From assembly GCA_026129745.1 (NCBI GenBank), contig JAHCHL010000002.1, positions 124,001 through 188,000 of the forward strand: a stretch of 64,000 nucleotides of DNA. Reading direction: 5' to 3'. This DNA comes from Fimbriimonadales bacterium. Lineage in GTDB: Bacteria > Armatimonadota > Fimbriimonadia > Fimbriimonadales > ATM1. Below are positions 34,426-43,677 of this stretch, piece by piece. The notes below the pieces were generated by a model. It worked only from the letters and a program-made list of their open reading frames with translations. It made no database searches and had not been told where the DNA came from. The first letter of the stretch is position 1, and the number at the start of each line of letters is the position of its first letter. The position numbers were made by a program, and so were the translations under genes.

Positions 34426-35115
34426 TCAGTTGATTCGAGTCAGCTTTCCTGTGGCGTCGACGATCGTGCCAGGCTGGAACTCGACGTTCTTTAGGTCATA
34501 TTCACCGAGAACAATGGAGCCGTCACTTATGTCCAGCCAAACAGTTACCTTTGCTGTAATGGGTGTCGGTCCACTCGTTTCTTTGAAGTCGTAAGTGATT
34601 TTCCAGCATTTCTTGCCATCAATTTCTTCGACACCCGCGAACTTGAAGACCGTTTCGCAAGGGATTTTCCCTGCCGTTGTGTCTGCCTTTATTGTCCGTT
34701 TCCAGGTGTCGCCGACTTTAACTGGATCATCAGGATAAATGATCATCATCGTTTCTGCGAAGCGCGCATTTTCTTGTGTAACTGGGGTGTCCGACTTTCG
34801 ATCCACCAATTCTCCATTGCGTGCAAACGTCATTGTCGCCGATCCTTGCGGACCCAGGTCGCTGTCGAAGGTGCCCATGGTGAGTCGAATCGCATCGACG
34901 CTTTCGCGCGACACAACGTTGCCATCTGGCTTGATGTCGAGCACTTCCGACGAGCTGATGACGGTTACTGTCGCACCATCGACGTCGAGTATCATTTTGT
35001 AGGTAGCTTTTTCGCCCTTTTTGGGCGTCCACTTGATGCTTTCTTCTGGCGTGATTGCGAACGCTGCGGTCGCAAGAACTGCCATTGTAACGATGTAAAG
35101 ACTTCTATTGTTCAT
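34426..35115 (-). CDS. Hypothetical exported protein
   Basis: A 229-residue protein with a signal peptide (MNNRSLYIVTMAVLATAAFA) and a beta-rich mature part with repeated strand-turn patterns (KGEKATYKMILDVDGATVTV; GDTWKRTIKADTTAGKIPCE). I do not recognise a family; the KWTPKKGEKATYK start resembles DUF-type exported proteins with a duplicated domain. AAGGAAGG precedes ATG 35115 at good spacing. It sits between trpG and the ureohydrolase in one operon. Confidence 0.6.
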   Translation of the reverse strand: MNNRSLYIVTMAVLATAAFAITPEESIKWTPKKGEKATYKMILDVDGATVTVISSSEVLDIKPDGNVVSRESVDAIRLTMGTFDSDLGPQGSATMTFARNGELVDRKSDTPVTQENARFAETMMIIYPDDPVKVGDTWKRTIKADTTAGKIPCETVFKFAGVEEIDGKKCWKITYDFKETSGPTPITAKVTVWLDISDGSIVLGEYDLKNVEFQPGTIVDATGKLTRIN

Positions 35116-35129
35116 GTACTTCCTTCCTT

Positions 35130-35717
35130 TTATCTTTTCAAACTTTTGCCAATCACTTTGTTTACCCAGTTTTCGATGATTAGGTTGCCATGCTGCGTCA
35201 GAATGCTCTCAGGATGGAATTGGACGCCTTCGACGTCGAGCGTTCGGTGGCGCAAGCCCATGATCTCTCCGTCTTCGGACGAAGCTGTAACGACGAGTTC
35301 ATCCGGCAAAGATTCTCGATCGACGGCGAGGCTATGATACCGGATGGCTCGAAACGGGTTCGGCACACTTTCGAACACGCCTTGCTCATCGTGCGAAACC
35401 AGCGACTCTTTACCGTGCATGATGCGTTCTGCTTGAACGATTTCGCCACCGTAGACTTCTCCGATCGCTTGCATACCGAGACACACGCCGAAAATCGGAG
35501 TCGAATCGGCGAATTCTCGAATAACGTCTTCTGCAATTCCGGCTTTGTCTGGGGTGCAAGGGCCAGGTGAAATCAGGATTGCATTCGGATTCATTTCGCG
35601 AACTTGGTCGATTGAGATTTCGTCATTTCTCCTTACGACGAGATCAGGGGTGATTTGCAAGACATATTGTGCAATGTTGAATGTAAAGGAATCGTAATTG
35701 TCGATCAGCAGGATCAT
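35130..35717 (-). CDS. trpG: Anthranilate synthase glutaminase subunit
   Basis: A 195-residue class I glutamine amidotransferase. The nucleophile is in FGVCLGMQAIGEVYGG, and the His-Glu pair in GVQFHPESILT. The start MILLIDNYDSFT is standard; ATG 35717 overlaps the trpE TGA (ATGA). It supplies ammonia to TrpE for anthranilate and may also serve p-aminobenzoate synthesis, since TrpG/PabA proteins are hard to separate by sequence. Confidence 0.92.
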   Translation of the reverse strand: MILLIDNYDSFTFNIAQYVLQITPDLVVRRNDEISIDQVREMNPNAILISPGPCTPDKAGIAEDVIREFADSTPIFGVCLGMQAIGEVYGGEIVQAERIMHGKESLVSHDEQGVFESVPNPFRAIRYHSLAVDRESLPDELVVTASSEDGEIMGLRHRTLDVEGVQFHPESILTQHGNLIIENWVNKVIGKSLKR

Positions 35718-37135
35718 TGCAGTTCTCCGGACTCTGCCATTTCCACCGCCTTTATGACGGCGGCGGCCTTGTTCTTGCACTCTTCCCATTCCTTTTCAGG
35801 AACGCTATCGAACACGATGCCGGCGCCGGCCTGAATGTGTGCCTTTCCATCTTTGAGAAGAATCGTTCGAATGGCTATTGCCATGTCCATATCGCCATTG
35901 AAGCCGAAATAACCGACGGCTCCGGCATACACTCCTCTTCGCGTCGGCTCCAGTTCTTCGATGATTTCCATCGCCCGCACCTTGGGCGCGCCGCTCACCG
36001 TTCCGGCAGGGAAGCACGCGCGAAATACATCGAAGCAATCGAGGTCGTTATTGATTTCGCCTGTTACGTCGCTGACTATGTGGATGACGTGCGAGTATTT
36101 CTCTATCGTCATCAGCGCGTTGACCGTCACCGTTCCTGGCTTTGCGATCCTGCCAATGTCGTTTCTTCCGAGGTCGACGAGCATGACGTGTTCTGCGCGC
36201 TCTTTTTCATCCGCGAGCAGCTCTTTCTCCAGTCTTGCATCTTCGCTCTCGGTCTTTCCTCTCGGGCGCGTTCCTGCGATCGGCCTTACGCGCGCGACGC
36301 CCTTTTCGCAAGTTACGAGAATCTCCGGCGACGCTCCGATGACATCGCATGCACCAACACGCAGGAGGTACATGTACGGTGATGGATTGATCGAACGCAG
36401 GCTTCTGTAGATGGTCAGCGGATGCGACTCGACTTCAGCGGTGAACCTCTGACTGATCACCATTTGCACTCCGTCTCCCGCCTCGATGTATTCGACCGTT
36501 TTGCGCACAGCGGATTCATATGCGTCGCGGCTCATGTTCGCAATGAACGCCGGTTTGCGGGCACGAGTTTTTGGCAATGGAGGCAGCGGACCTTTGAGTT
36601 TTGCGGCAAGAGATTCGATTCGGTCGCATGCTGCCTTGTATTCTGCTTCGCCACCCGACGCATGGGCGATGATCAGCATTCGGTTTCTCGCATGGTCGAA
36701 CGCGACGAGATCTTCCACCAGCAACATGCAAACGTCATCACAACCGAGGTCGTCGATGGTGTCTTCTGGGAGTCTTTCGAATTGCCGAACGGCGTCGTAC
36801 GCGATGCATCCTACGGCGCCGCCTGTGAATCTTGGCAAGCCCTCGACTTTCGCAACCGGTTTGCCGAGGACTTCGCCTTTGATCGTTTTCAGCGGGTCTG
36901 GCTGGCATTTCTCGCGAATGATCTTCGTCGGGTTTGCGCCGAGAAAGCTGTAGCGAGCGAGACTTTCGCCGCCGGTTACCGATTCGAGCAAAAACGAATG
37001 TTCCGCATCGTGCGCGATCTTCCAGTAAGCTGACGTTGGAGTTTCGAGGTCGGCTAATAGTTCAGCAAAGAGCGGCACGCGCGCGCCGTTTTCGGCGAAA
37101 CCCAGGAACTCGTCGAGTGTCGGTTTGACGTTCAC
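35714..37135 (-). CDS. trpE: Anthranilate synthase component I
   Basis: A 473-residue chorismate-utilising enzyme that makes anthranilate, the first step of tryptophan synthesis. LLESVTGGE near the N-terminus is the tryptophan feedback-binding motif that separates TrpE from PabB. The chorismate domain carries PIAGTRPRGKTESEDARLE, DLGRNDIGRIAKPG and FPAGTVSGAPKVRAMEIIEE. GTG 37135 overlaps the pepC TGA (GTGA); a longer frame would only read into pepC. No trpD, trpC, trpF, trpB or trpA follows. Confidence 0.94.
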   Translation of the reverse strand: MNVKPTLDEFLGFAENGARVPLFAELLADLETPTSAYWKIAHDAEHSFLLESVTGGESLARYSFLGANPTKIIREKCQPDPLKTIKGEVLGKPVAKVEGLPRFTGGAVGCIAYDAVRQFERLPEDTIDDLGCDDVCMLLVEDLVAFDHARNRMLIIAHASGGEAEYKAACDRIESLAAKLKGPLPPLPKTRARKPAFIANMSRDAYESAVRKTVEYIEAGDGVQMVISQRFTAEVESHPLTIYRSLRSINPSPYMYLLRVGACDVIGASPEILVTCEKGVARVRPIAGTRPRGKTESEDARLEKELLADEKERAEHVMLVDLGRNDIGRIAKPGTVTVNALMTIEKYSHVIHIVSDVTGEINNDLDCFDVFRACFPAGTVSGAPKVRAMEIIEELEPTRRGVYAGAVGYFGFNGDMDMAIAIRTILLKDGKAHIQAGAGIVFDSVPEKEWEECKNKAAAVIKAVEMAESGELQ

Positions 37136-38556
37136 CGCTTCGTCGCGAGCGCTCCCATCGGATCCCAAGGTGGGAGATGAACAGGTTCCGTTTCGAATGC
37201 TTTGATCAGATTCTTTGGAACGAACTTCTTGTCGACCGCGACTTCGTATACGTATTCATCGAACCAATTGTCGGACATTGCAAAGTAGCCCTTGTCGCCG
37301 ACCTGCTCGCCCCAGGAATTTTCCACTCTCCACTTTTTCGGATTGCCTTTTGCATCGAGATCGACGCCAGTAAAAACCATCGCGTGATTCATGGCGCTGT
37401 GTCCGTAGTCGAGGCGCGACGCTTTGTCCAAACCGAACGCAATTCCGTAAATGGAGCTAAAGTCGTAGATGTCCATGTCGAGCATTCCAAGATCGCGATC
37501 CATCATTTTGCCGACGTCCGCGCCAAACCACACCGTCTCGCCGGACTTGAGCATTTCTACTGTTGCGTTCTTGAGCACCTGCAGTTCGACATTGAGGTAT
37601 CGGATGATTTCACCATCTATGACATTGCCCAGATAATCGAGCGTGTATACGGTACCGAACTGTTTCGAGCTTTGCGGACAGTGGATCAAGCAGACCTTGC
37701 TGTCTATGTCATATGGAACATACTTTTTGAAGAACTCCTGCGGCGAAATGTCCGCTATACGGTGGAATTTGTCTTCCTTGTCGCGATACTGCCAGTCGAA
37801 TCTCTTCGGCGGTTCTCCAAGATGGATCGCGAGCATGCGATACACGATGCTTAACATTTCGTCTTTTCTCGCACGAAGTTTTGCCTTCGATTCGCCTCGA
37901 TTAGCTGCCTCGCGGAGTTCTGCCGCAAATTCTCGCAGCTTGTGTGTGATCGTGTGATTCATCCATCGCGTCGCGCTGCTGCTCTCAGTTTCCGGCATGA
38001 TCGACTTCGGAACGACGCCGTACTTTCGGATTAAGTTCACAAACATATCCCATTGACCTCCGTCCTGTATCGGATCCCTCAGCAAATAGTCAAGCAGTCT
38101 GCTTCCGACGGGTTCATCGACAGTTTTGAGAATGCTTTCCAAAAAGTAATTGGCTCTTTCGAGCTTGTCCCAAAACATCAGGTAGTTCTGAGACAGTTCG
38201 AACTTCGAATCGAGTTTGTACTTCTCGATCATTGCCGCACGCATTGGGTTCAGTCCAGCAAATAGCCAGCATCGTCCGCTCGCGTTTTGGCTTGTTGCGT
38301 CTCCCGATTTAAGTTGAATCGAAAAGACGTGATTGTTTTCGACGACTCGCTGTCGATTCAACGACACATTCGGAAGCGACGTCTTCGCAACGGCATTCAA
38401 AGCCATTCTGTTTTCAGGTCGAGACTCGAAATCGCTTTGAAACGATTGCAGTCGCGATGCGTCGATCGCACCGATTGCTTTCTTCGATGCTCCGTTCGTC
38501 GGCTGGTTTACGATCGGCTTCGATTGTTTGGAAGGTCTATTGGCAGTTTTCTTCAT
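37132..38556 (-). CDS. pepC: Aminopeptidase C / bleomycin-hydrolase family peptidase
   Basis: A 474-residue papain-fold (C1B) aminopeptidase. The catalytic Cys is in SGRCWLFAGLN, the His in SAMNHAMVFTG and the Asn in VENSWGE. It has no signal peptide, so it acts in the cytosol on peptides. ATG 38556 is favoured: AGAGG lies six bases upstream, while ATG 38562 abuts it. The N-terminal 40 residues are polar and basic (KKTANRPSKQSK), longer than in typical PepC. It is coupled to trpE. Confidence 0.92.
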   Translation of the reverse strand: MKKTANRPSKQSKPIVNQPTNGASKKAIGAIDASRLQSFQSDFESRPENRMALNAVAKTSLPNVSLNRQRVVENNHVFSIQLKSGDATSQNASGRCWLFAGLNPMRAAMIEKYKLDSKFELSQNYLMFWDKLERANYFLESILKTVDEPVGSRLLDYLLRDPIQDGGQWDMFVNLIRKYGVVPKSIMPETESSSATRWMNHTITHKLREFAAELREAANRGESKAKLRARKDEMLSIVYRMLAIHLGEPPKRFDWQYRDKEDKFHRIADISPQEFFKKYVPYDIDSKVCLIHCPQSSKQFGTVYTLDYLGNVIDGEIIRYLNVELQVLKNATVEMLKSGETVWFGADVGKMMDRDLGMLDMDIYDFSSIYGIAFGLDKASRLDYGHSAMNHAMVFTGVDLDAKGNPKKWRVENSWGEQVGDKGYFAMSDNWFDEYVYEVAVDKKFVPKNLIKAFETEPVHLPPWDPMGALATKR

Positions 38557-38590
38557 GCTCATCCTCTGAGTCGATGGGAGTCTACCCACC

Positions 38591-40639
38591 TCATCGAACA
38601 TAAGCCGCCGGCACCCCTCCGTCGACTGTGAGCGACGCGCCGGTCGTTTTCTGTGCCCTCGGCCCTGCAAGAAACAGAATCGCTTCCGCGATATCTTCGG
38701 GATAGACACTCACCTTCAACGTCGTTCGGTTTCGATAGAAGTCTTCGAGCTGTTCAGGCTGGATTCCGTATGCTTCTGCGCGCTCTTTGCGCCATTCGCT
38801 GTCCCAGATCGAAGACCCATGCAAGACGGCATCCGGCATTACGCAGTTTACGCGCACGCCGAGCGGGCCTCCCTCTTCGGCGAGGCACCTTGCGAGATGC
38901 TGCTCCGCGGCTTTGGCTGCGCTGTAGGCAGCCGCGTTCTTTCCGGCTGCAACCGCGTTCTTGCTCGTCACAAAGATCAGCGAACCGCCGATCGCTTGTC
39001 GTTTCCAAATTCGAAATGCTTCGCGCGAAGGCAAGAAGTAGCCACGCGACAGAACGGCAAATGTGCGTTCCCAATCTTCGAGCGAGGTTGAATCAATCGG
39101 CGCGCTGGACGCGATTCCCGCACTGCACACAAGAATGTCTAGCCCGCCCCATTCTGAAATTGTTCTTCGGAACGCCTGTTCGACATCTTCTTCGTCGGTT
39201 GTGTCGCACTTTATTGCGATCGCTTTACCACTTTCGATTTCTTTTGTCGTGTCGATTGCGCCGTCGATGTTGATATCGAGCACAGCGACATGCGCTCCTT
39301 CCGATGCCAATCGCTTCGCGGCAGCGCGGCCAATTCCGCTTGCTCCGCCCGTCACAACCGCAATGTGTCCTTCAAGCTCGCGCTCGGGGGGGCGTTGTTT
39401 GAGCTTGTAGAGTTCGAGCGGCCAATACTCTATGTCGAACGCTTCGGCTTCGGTCAGGCTGTCGAAGCCACCCATCGCTTCTGCGCCTTCTATGACTTCG
39501 ATCGCACGATGGTAGAGTTCTTTGCTAACTGCTGCCAATTGTGCGCTTCGGCCGACCGCGACCATTCCGACGCCACGAATGAGCACCACTCTTGGAGCGG
39601 AGTCGAACATCGAGTCTCCAACTTTCGCGTGCCGATGGAAATACTGCTCGTAGTCTTCCCGATAAGATTCGACCGCGAGTCGAACGAACCGATCTGCGTC
39701 TTGCTCCGTTTTTGGTGACTTCGGCATCGACACTCTTTGTTCGAGATCGATGAAGAGCGGTTTTCGCTTGACATGCACGAGGTGGTCTGGGCAGGCGGCC
39801 CCAATTTGCGAAGGCTCCATGGCATGGGGAGTGCCGACCATCTGCAACACGCGTTTCGACGAGTCTTTGATGACAACATTCCTTTTGTGCGTGGAAACGG
39901 CACCACGGAGAACGGGGAGAACATCGTAGTCATCGAATCCTGCGGCCGCTTCCGAACCGGTCCATAACTTCTTGTTCGATTCCGAGATTGCTGACTCTGC
40001 TTCTTGAATAACTGAAATCGCTCTTTCATACGACTGTTTCGATGTTTCACCCCAAGTAACGAGACCATGTTTGCCCATCACGACGCACTCTGCTTTTGGG
40101 TTCAGCTTCAGCGATTCTATGATCTGCTTCGACAGATGGAATCCAGGCCTCGTGTAGTCGACCCATGCCATGCGCTCGCCAAATACTTCGCGTGCGGCGT
40201 CTCGGCCACGTTTCGTGCATGCGATTGAGATGATCGCATCCGGATGCGTGTGATCGACTTCTGGGTAAGGAAGGAATGCATGCAGCAATGTCTCGATGGA
40301 TTGTCGCGGCCTGCCGGGTTCGAAAGTGCAGCGTAAAAGGTATTCGACCATTTCTTCGTCAGACATCGAATCGCGAGCGAGCAGCGGCAAGATTTCATCG
40401 AGCTTGAGGCCAGCGAACGATGTGGCAGCGCAGTCGGCCATGTCCGAGCCACTGCCTTTGACCCAAAGCACGCGAGTCGGCCTGCCGATGTGATCCTTTT
40501 CCGTGACTTTCGTCGAAGTGTTTCCTCCGAAGATGTTCACCACGGTGCGGTCGGCAGCGAGCAATCGCGACCGGTATGCCAGCAGATCTAAGCCAGCAAG
40601 ACCGTTTGCCTCGTCGTCGTTCCAGAGGTTTTGGGGCAC
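38591..40639 (-). CDS. rhaEW: Bifunctional class II aldolase / short-chain dehydrogenase (RhaEW-like)
   Basis: A 682-residue fusion. Residues ~1-390 are a zinc class II aldolase (HAFLPYPEVDHTHPDAIISI has the metal-binding histidines). Residues ~425-682 are an SDR oxidoreductase (VVTGGASGIGRAAAKRLASE for NAD, active-site AYSAAKAAEQ). Known fusions of this layout split rhamnulose-1-phosphate and oxidise the lactaldehyde. No rhamnose isomerase or kinase is nearby. The start is GTG at 40639 with TAGAAT six bases upstream. It leads the operon. The sugar is inferred from family only. Confidence 0.85.
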   Translation of the reverse strand: MPQNLWNDDEANGLAGLDLLAYRSRLLAADRTVVNIFGGNTSTKVTEKDHIGRPTRVLWVKGSGSDMADCAATSFAGLKLDEILPLLARDSMSDEEMVEYLLRCTFEPGRPRQSIETLLHAFLPYPEVDHTHPDAIISIACTKRGRDAAREVFGERMAWVDYTRPGFHLSKQIIESLKLNPKAECVVMGKHGLVTWGETSKQSYERAISVIQEAESAISESNKKLWTGSEAAAGFDDYDVLPVLRGAVSTHKRNVVIKDSSKRVLQMVGTPHAMEPSQIGAACPDHLVHVKRKPLFIDLEQRVSMPKSPKTEQDADRFVRLAVESYREDYEQYFHRHAKVGDSMFDSAPRVVLIRGVGMVAVGRSAQLAAVSKELYHRAIEVIEGAEAMGGFDSLTEAEAFDIEYWPLELYKLKQRPPERELEGHIAVVTGGASGIGRAAAKRLASEGAHVAVLDINIDGAIDTTKEIESGKAIAIKCDTTDEEDVEQAFRRTISEWGGLDILVCSAGIASSAPIDSTSLEDWERTFAVLSRGYFLPSREAFRIWKRQAIGGSLIFVTSKNAVAAGKNAAAYSAAKAAEQHLARCLAEEGGPLGVRVNCVMPDAVLHGSSIWDSEWRKERAEAYGIQPEQLEDFYRNRTTLKVSVYPEDIAEAILFLAGPRAQKTTGASLTVDGGVPAAYVR

Positions 40640-40690
40640 GCGGCCATTCTAACACCGAAAACATGGAAAATCGGCGATAATTGCGGGCGT

Positions 40691-41053
40691 ATGGCCCGCT
40701 GGCTTGTCTTGATCGCGCTGCTTGCGACTTTCGGTTGCGAGTTGCCGGCTCCGCCAGACTTTACTGGGACGTGGCAAACCGTCGATTCCAGCGACTATCC
40801 GGTCAAGCTTGTTTTTAGGAAAGACGGTTCGTATTATCGTTCGCGAGTTTTCGGCGGATACGAATGGCGAACTGCCGGCGCCTATAAAGTGGAGGCGCGC
40901 TATATCGAGTTTCGTCCAAAGTTCGAGGGATTCATGGGAAGGGACGAATCAGAAGTCGATGCGGTGCTTAAGGCTCCTTATGAAACGCGCGGCGCTCAGC
41001 TTGTGCTGTTTCCCGGAACTGCAAACGAAGAGCGTTTCGCGCAAGTCGAATAG
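40691..41053 (+). CDS. Small putative lipoprotein
   Basis: A 120-residue protein. A short hydrophobic N-terminus MARWLVLIALLATFG ends in Cys16, a plausible lipobox. The mature part (DFTGTWQTVDSSDYPVKLVF) reads like a small beta-barrel or lipocalin-like domain; W and Y residues recur at strand positions. No family recognised. ATG 40691 is chosen over an upstream TTG at 40631 that lies over the rhaEW start. GATAAT ends nine bases before the ATG. Confidence 0.65.
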   Translation: MARWLVLIALLATFGCELPAPPDFTGTWQTVDSSDYPVKLVFRKDGSYYRSRVFGGYEWRTAGAYKVEARYIEFRPKFEGFMGRDESEVDAVLKAPYETRGAQLVLFPGTANEERFAQVE

Positions 41054-41839
41054 TTACTTGTTCGCTTGACGCACAAAGACGATTTCACCGCTGACTTTCT
41101 CAAGCATTTCGCTGATCGTCTTCATGGGTTCGCCCGTTTGCACGTCAGTCTTTGGCACTGCGACCACAATCGTTCTGGGTGATTTCAATTCGACTAGCTT
41201 TTCGACTGCATTCGACGTCGATCGAACTCTTTCGATGGCCGGTTCGACCGTCAGGCGTTGAGATTCCATTATGGACTTCGCGGACTGCAACGCCGCTGCG
41301 GCGGCATCTTCTTCTTCCGGCATCACTTGCGACATCGGCAAGGAGCGAGGAACGACGATCGGAAATACGACCACGACGGACAACTGGCGACGCTCCGCGA
41401 TAACGGTAGCCAAAGAGACTGCGTTCGAATCTGCCGGTCCGCCAGAGATGCACAGCAGAAGTGTGCCGGTCGCATGTGCCTTCTTTCCATTCGCGGCTCC
41501 AAGCGTGTCGAGCAATTCGAGCGACTGTCTTGCATCTTCGACGCTATTCGCAATGGCAAGTCCTGAGCGAACGTCTTCGACGTCCATGAGGACCTCTCTA
41601 ACATGATCTGGAACGTTTGCGACAATGATGCGGGCATTCTTGTCTTGGATGTGACGCATCATGTAATAGAATGTCTCTGCGCCTTTTCTTGTGACGGAAT
41701 TGAGTCCGCCGCAATCGACAATGACTCCTTGAGGGTGGCGTTTAAGCACCAATCCGGCAGCAGTGCGAATCGCTTCCCATTGATTGGTAGAAAGTTCTCC
41801 GGATAGGTAGATGATATCGTCAATCGATTCGACAATCAT
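41054..41839 (-). CDS. STAS domain-universal stress protein fusion
   Basis: A 261-residue cytosolic protein. Residues 1-110 form a STAS-like domain (YLSGELSTNQWEAIRTAAGL; PQGVIVDCGGLNSVTRKGAE). The usual Asp-Ser phosphosite of anti-sigma antagonists is Val-Thr here, so Thr50 is the possible phosphoacceptor. Residues ~120-261 form a UspA-like alpha/beta domain (TLLLCISGGPADSNAVSLAT; SPRTIVVAVPK). Its ATG overlaps the KimA-like gene's TGA (ATGA), which strongly suggests joint action. I do not know a characterised protein with this order; a regulator of the transporter is the natural hypothesis. Confidence 0.7.
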   Translation of the reverse strand: MIVESIDDIIYLSGELSTNQWEAIRTAAGLVLKRHPQGVIVDCGGLNSVTRKGAETFYYMMRHIQDKNARIIVANVPDHVREVLMDVEDVRSGLAIANSVEDARQSLELLDTLGAANGKKAHATGTLLLCISGGPADSNAVSLATVIAERRQLSVVVVFPIVVPRSLPMSQVMPEEEDAAAAALQSAKSIMESQRLTVEPAIERVRSTSNAVEKLVELKSPRTIVVAVPKTDVQTGEPMKTISEMLEKVSGEIVFVRQANK

Positions 41840-43668
41840 TCGTTAAGGAAATACCTCACATTTGTTATCACAACGTTCTTTCTCGATGCGAGCGCAAGTT
41901 TGAGCGGCAGCGCAGAGTTGTTGTGGAGAATTCGTTGCCACCAGTGGGCTGCGATTGCTTCGGGGACAATCACTGTCAGCATTCTATCCTGATCTTCTCC
42001 AATAGCAGCGTCGATGTATTCGACTACCGGCTCTACGATCGAACGATAGGGAGATTCAAGGATGACCAATGGGATATCTGGAGCGATGCGCTCCCATTCG
42101 ACTTTCAATTCTTTCGCGAGCGAAACATCTGCGACTGTCGTAACCGCCCTCAGGTCTTTCGAAAGCGTTCGTGCGTATCCAATGGCCTGGAGGATTCCTT
42201 TGTGCACTCGCGGCGGCAGAAGAAGAAGAACAGTCGAGTCGATTTTCGGTGCGGTCTCTCCTGGTGTTATCGTCAATTGCCTCGCCAGCGAGTTGTAGTG
42301 CCTTCTTACCGCCCAGAAAACTGTCAGAAGCGTTCCCAGTGCGATGACGATCATCCATGCGCCATCGAGGAATTTTGTTATGAGAATGACGAACCAAACC
42401 GTTCCAGTCGCGGTCATTCCGATTGTGCTGATCGACGCACCCAGGAACGCTCGTTGTTTCCATTGCCTTACGACCATTCCGGCCTGACCCAATGTGAACG
42501 CTGTGAATACTCCAAGCGCATACAAAGGAATGAGCCGATGTGTGTCTCCGCCTGAAAAGAAGATGAGGAAGACGGCGACGAAAGCCAAAAGGATGATTCC
42601 GTTTTGAAAGACGAGGCGATCGCCGAGGTTTGCGAGCTGACGCGGAAGATATCCGTCTTTTGCGATGAAACTCGTTAGTCTTGGAAAGTCCGCGTAGGCG
42701 GTGTTCGCGGCAAGAATGAGGATGGCCATCGTCGCTAACTGCACGGCATAAAAGAGGAAATTCTCTCCGCCGAATGCAGTTTGCGCGACTTGCGAGAGTA
42801 CGGTTTTGTATCCTGGCTCGCTTGCCGACATGATGGTGATCGGATAGTGCGTCGCAAGCCAGCTCACGCCGATGAAGATCGTAGAGACGATGATGCCGAG
42901 AAACACGAGCGCACGAAGCGCATTCTTGACTTCGGGTGCGCGAAAGATCATTGTGCCGTTAGCTATCGCTTCGATTCCGGTCAATGCTGCGCACCCTGCG
43001 GCGAACGCCCGCAAGATGAGAAACCATGCGACTGGTTCGACAGCTTTCTCCTTGATGTCGATCACCACTTCGGGCTCAACGATGCCGAGTTTCGGCATTC
43101 CCATTGCGATCAGCAGAAACATAAGAGCGACGAATGTGTAAGTCGGTATTGCGAACACGACTCCGCTTTCTTTTGTTCCACGCAGGTTGACGATTGTCAA
43201 TAGGGCGATCGCGGCTACGTTCATGTGCATGATGTACGGCTGAGTCTGCGGAAAGGCGGAGACAATGGCGAGCACGCCTGCACTGACGCTAACTGCGACG
43301 GTGAGCGTATAGTCAAGCAGCAATGCCGCGCCGGCGGTCCTTCCTGCGACCGAGCTAATGTTGTCACTCGCGACTCGATAGTCCCCCCCGCCTTGTGGGT
43401 ACGCCATGATCGTTCGGGAGTAGCTGAACAAGATGATAACGATCAGGGCGACAATCGCGAACGAGATGCCGATTGCGTAGGGGATTTTGTCGTGGCCGCC
43501 GAGCGCCAGCATGTGCAGGATTTCTTCTGAAGCATAGGCGACTACTGAGATGTTGTCGCTTGCAAGGAGGGCGAGCCCGAAAAAGACTCCGATCCTTTGG
43601 TGATGCGCAGCAGCCGTTGCGATCGGCGCACCGATAAGCAGGCGCTTGATAGCTGTGAAAATTGGCAT
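41836..43668 (-). CDS. KimA-like potassium importer (APC superfamily) with C-terminal USP-like domain
   Basis: A 610-residue membrane protein, the same length as Bacillus KimA. About 12 membrane spans occupy residues ~30-450, with ASDNISVVAYASEEILHML and YPQGGGDYRVASDNI near the start as in the KimA/amino-acid permease family. The last ~150 residues are cytosolic and Usp-like (TVLLLLPPRVHKGILQAIGY; LVILESPYRSIVEP). KimA proteins carry K+ with H+ and in Bacillus bind c-di-AMP. No c-di-AMP riboswitch fits: only nine bases separate it from nagA. Cation identity remains inferred; amino acid transport is the alternative. Confidence 0.8.
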   Translation of the reverse strand: MPIFTAIKRLLIGAPIATAAAHHQRIGVFFGLALLASDNISVVAYASEEILHMLALGGHDKIPYAIGISFAIVALIVIILFSYSRTIMAYPQGGGDYRVASDNISSVAGRTAGAALLLDYTLTVAVSVSAGVLAIVSAFPQTQPYIMHMNVAAIALLTIVNLRGTKESGVVFAIPTYTFVALMFLLIAMGMPKLGIVEPEVVIDIKEKAVEPVAWFLILRAFAAGCAALTGIEAIANGTMIFRAPEVKNALRALVFLGIIVSTIFIGVSWLATHYPITIMSASEPGYKTVLSQVAQTAFGGENFLFYAVQLATMAILILAANTAYADFPRLTSFIAKDGYLPRQLANLGDRLVFQNGIILLAFVAVFLIFFSGGDTHRLIPLYALGVFTAFTLGQAGMVVRQWKQRAFLGASISTIGMTATGTVWFVILITKFLDGAWMIVIALGTLLTVFWAVRRHYNSLARQLTITPGETAPKIDSTVLLLLPPRVHKGILQAIGYARTLSKDLRAVTTVADVSLAKELKVEWERIAPDIPLVILESPYRSIVEPVVEYIDAAIGEDQDRMLTVIVPEAIAAHWWQRILHNNSALPLKLALASRKNVVITNVRYFLNE

Positions 43669-43677
43669 TTGCGCGTC

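Noticed and set aside
43669-43677. c-di-AMP riboswitch ahead of the KimA-like gene
   Set aside because: Only nine bases separate it from nagA, so no riboswitch can fit there.
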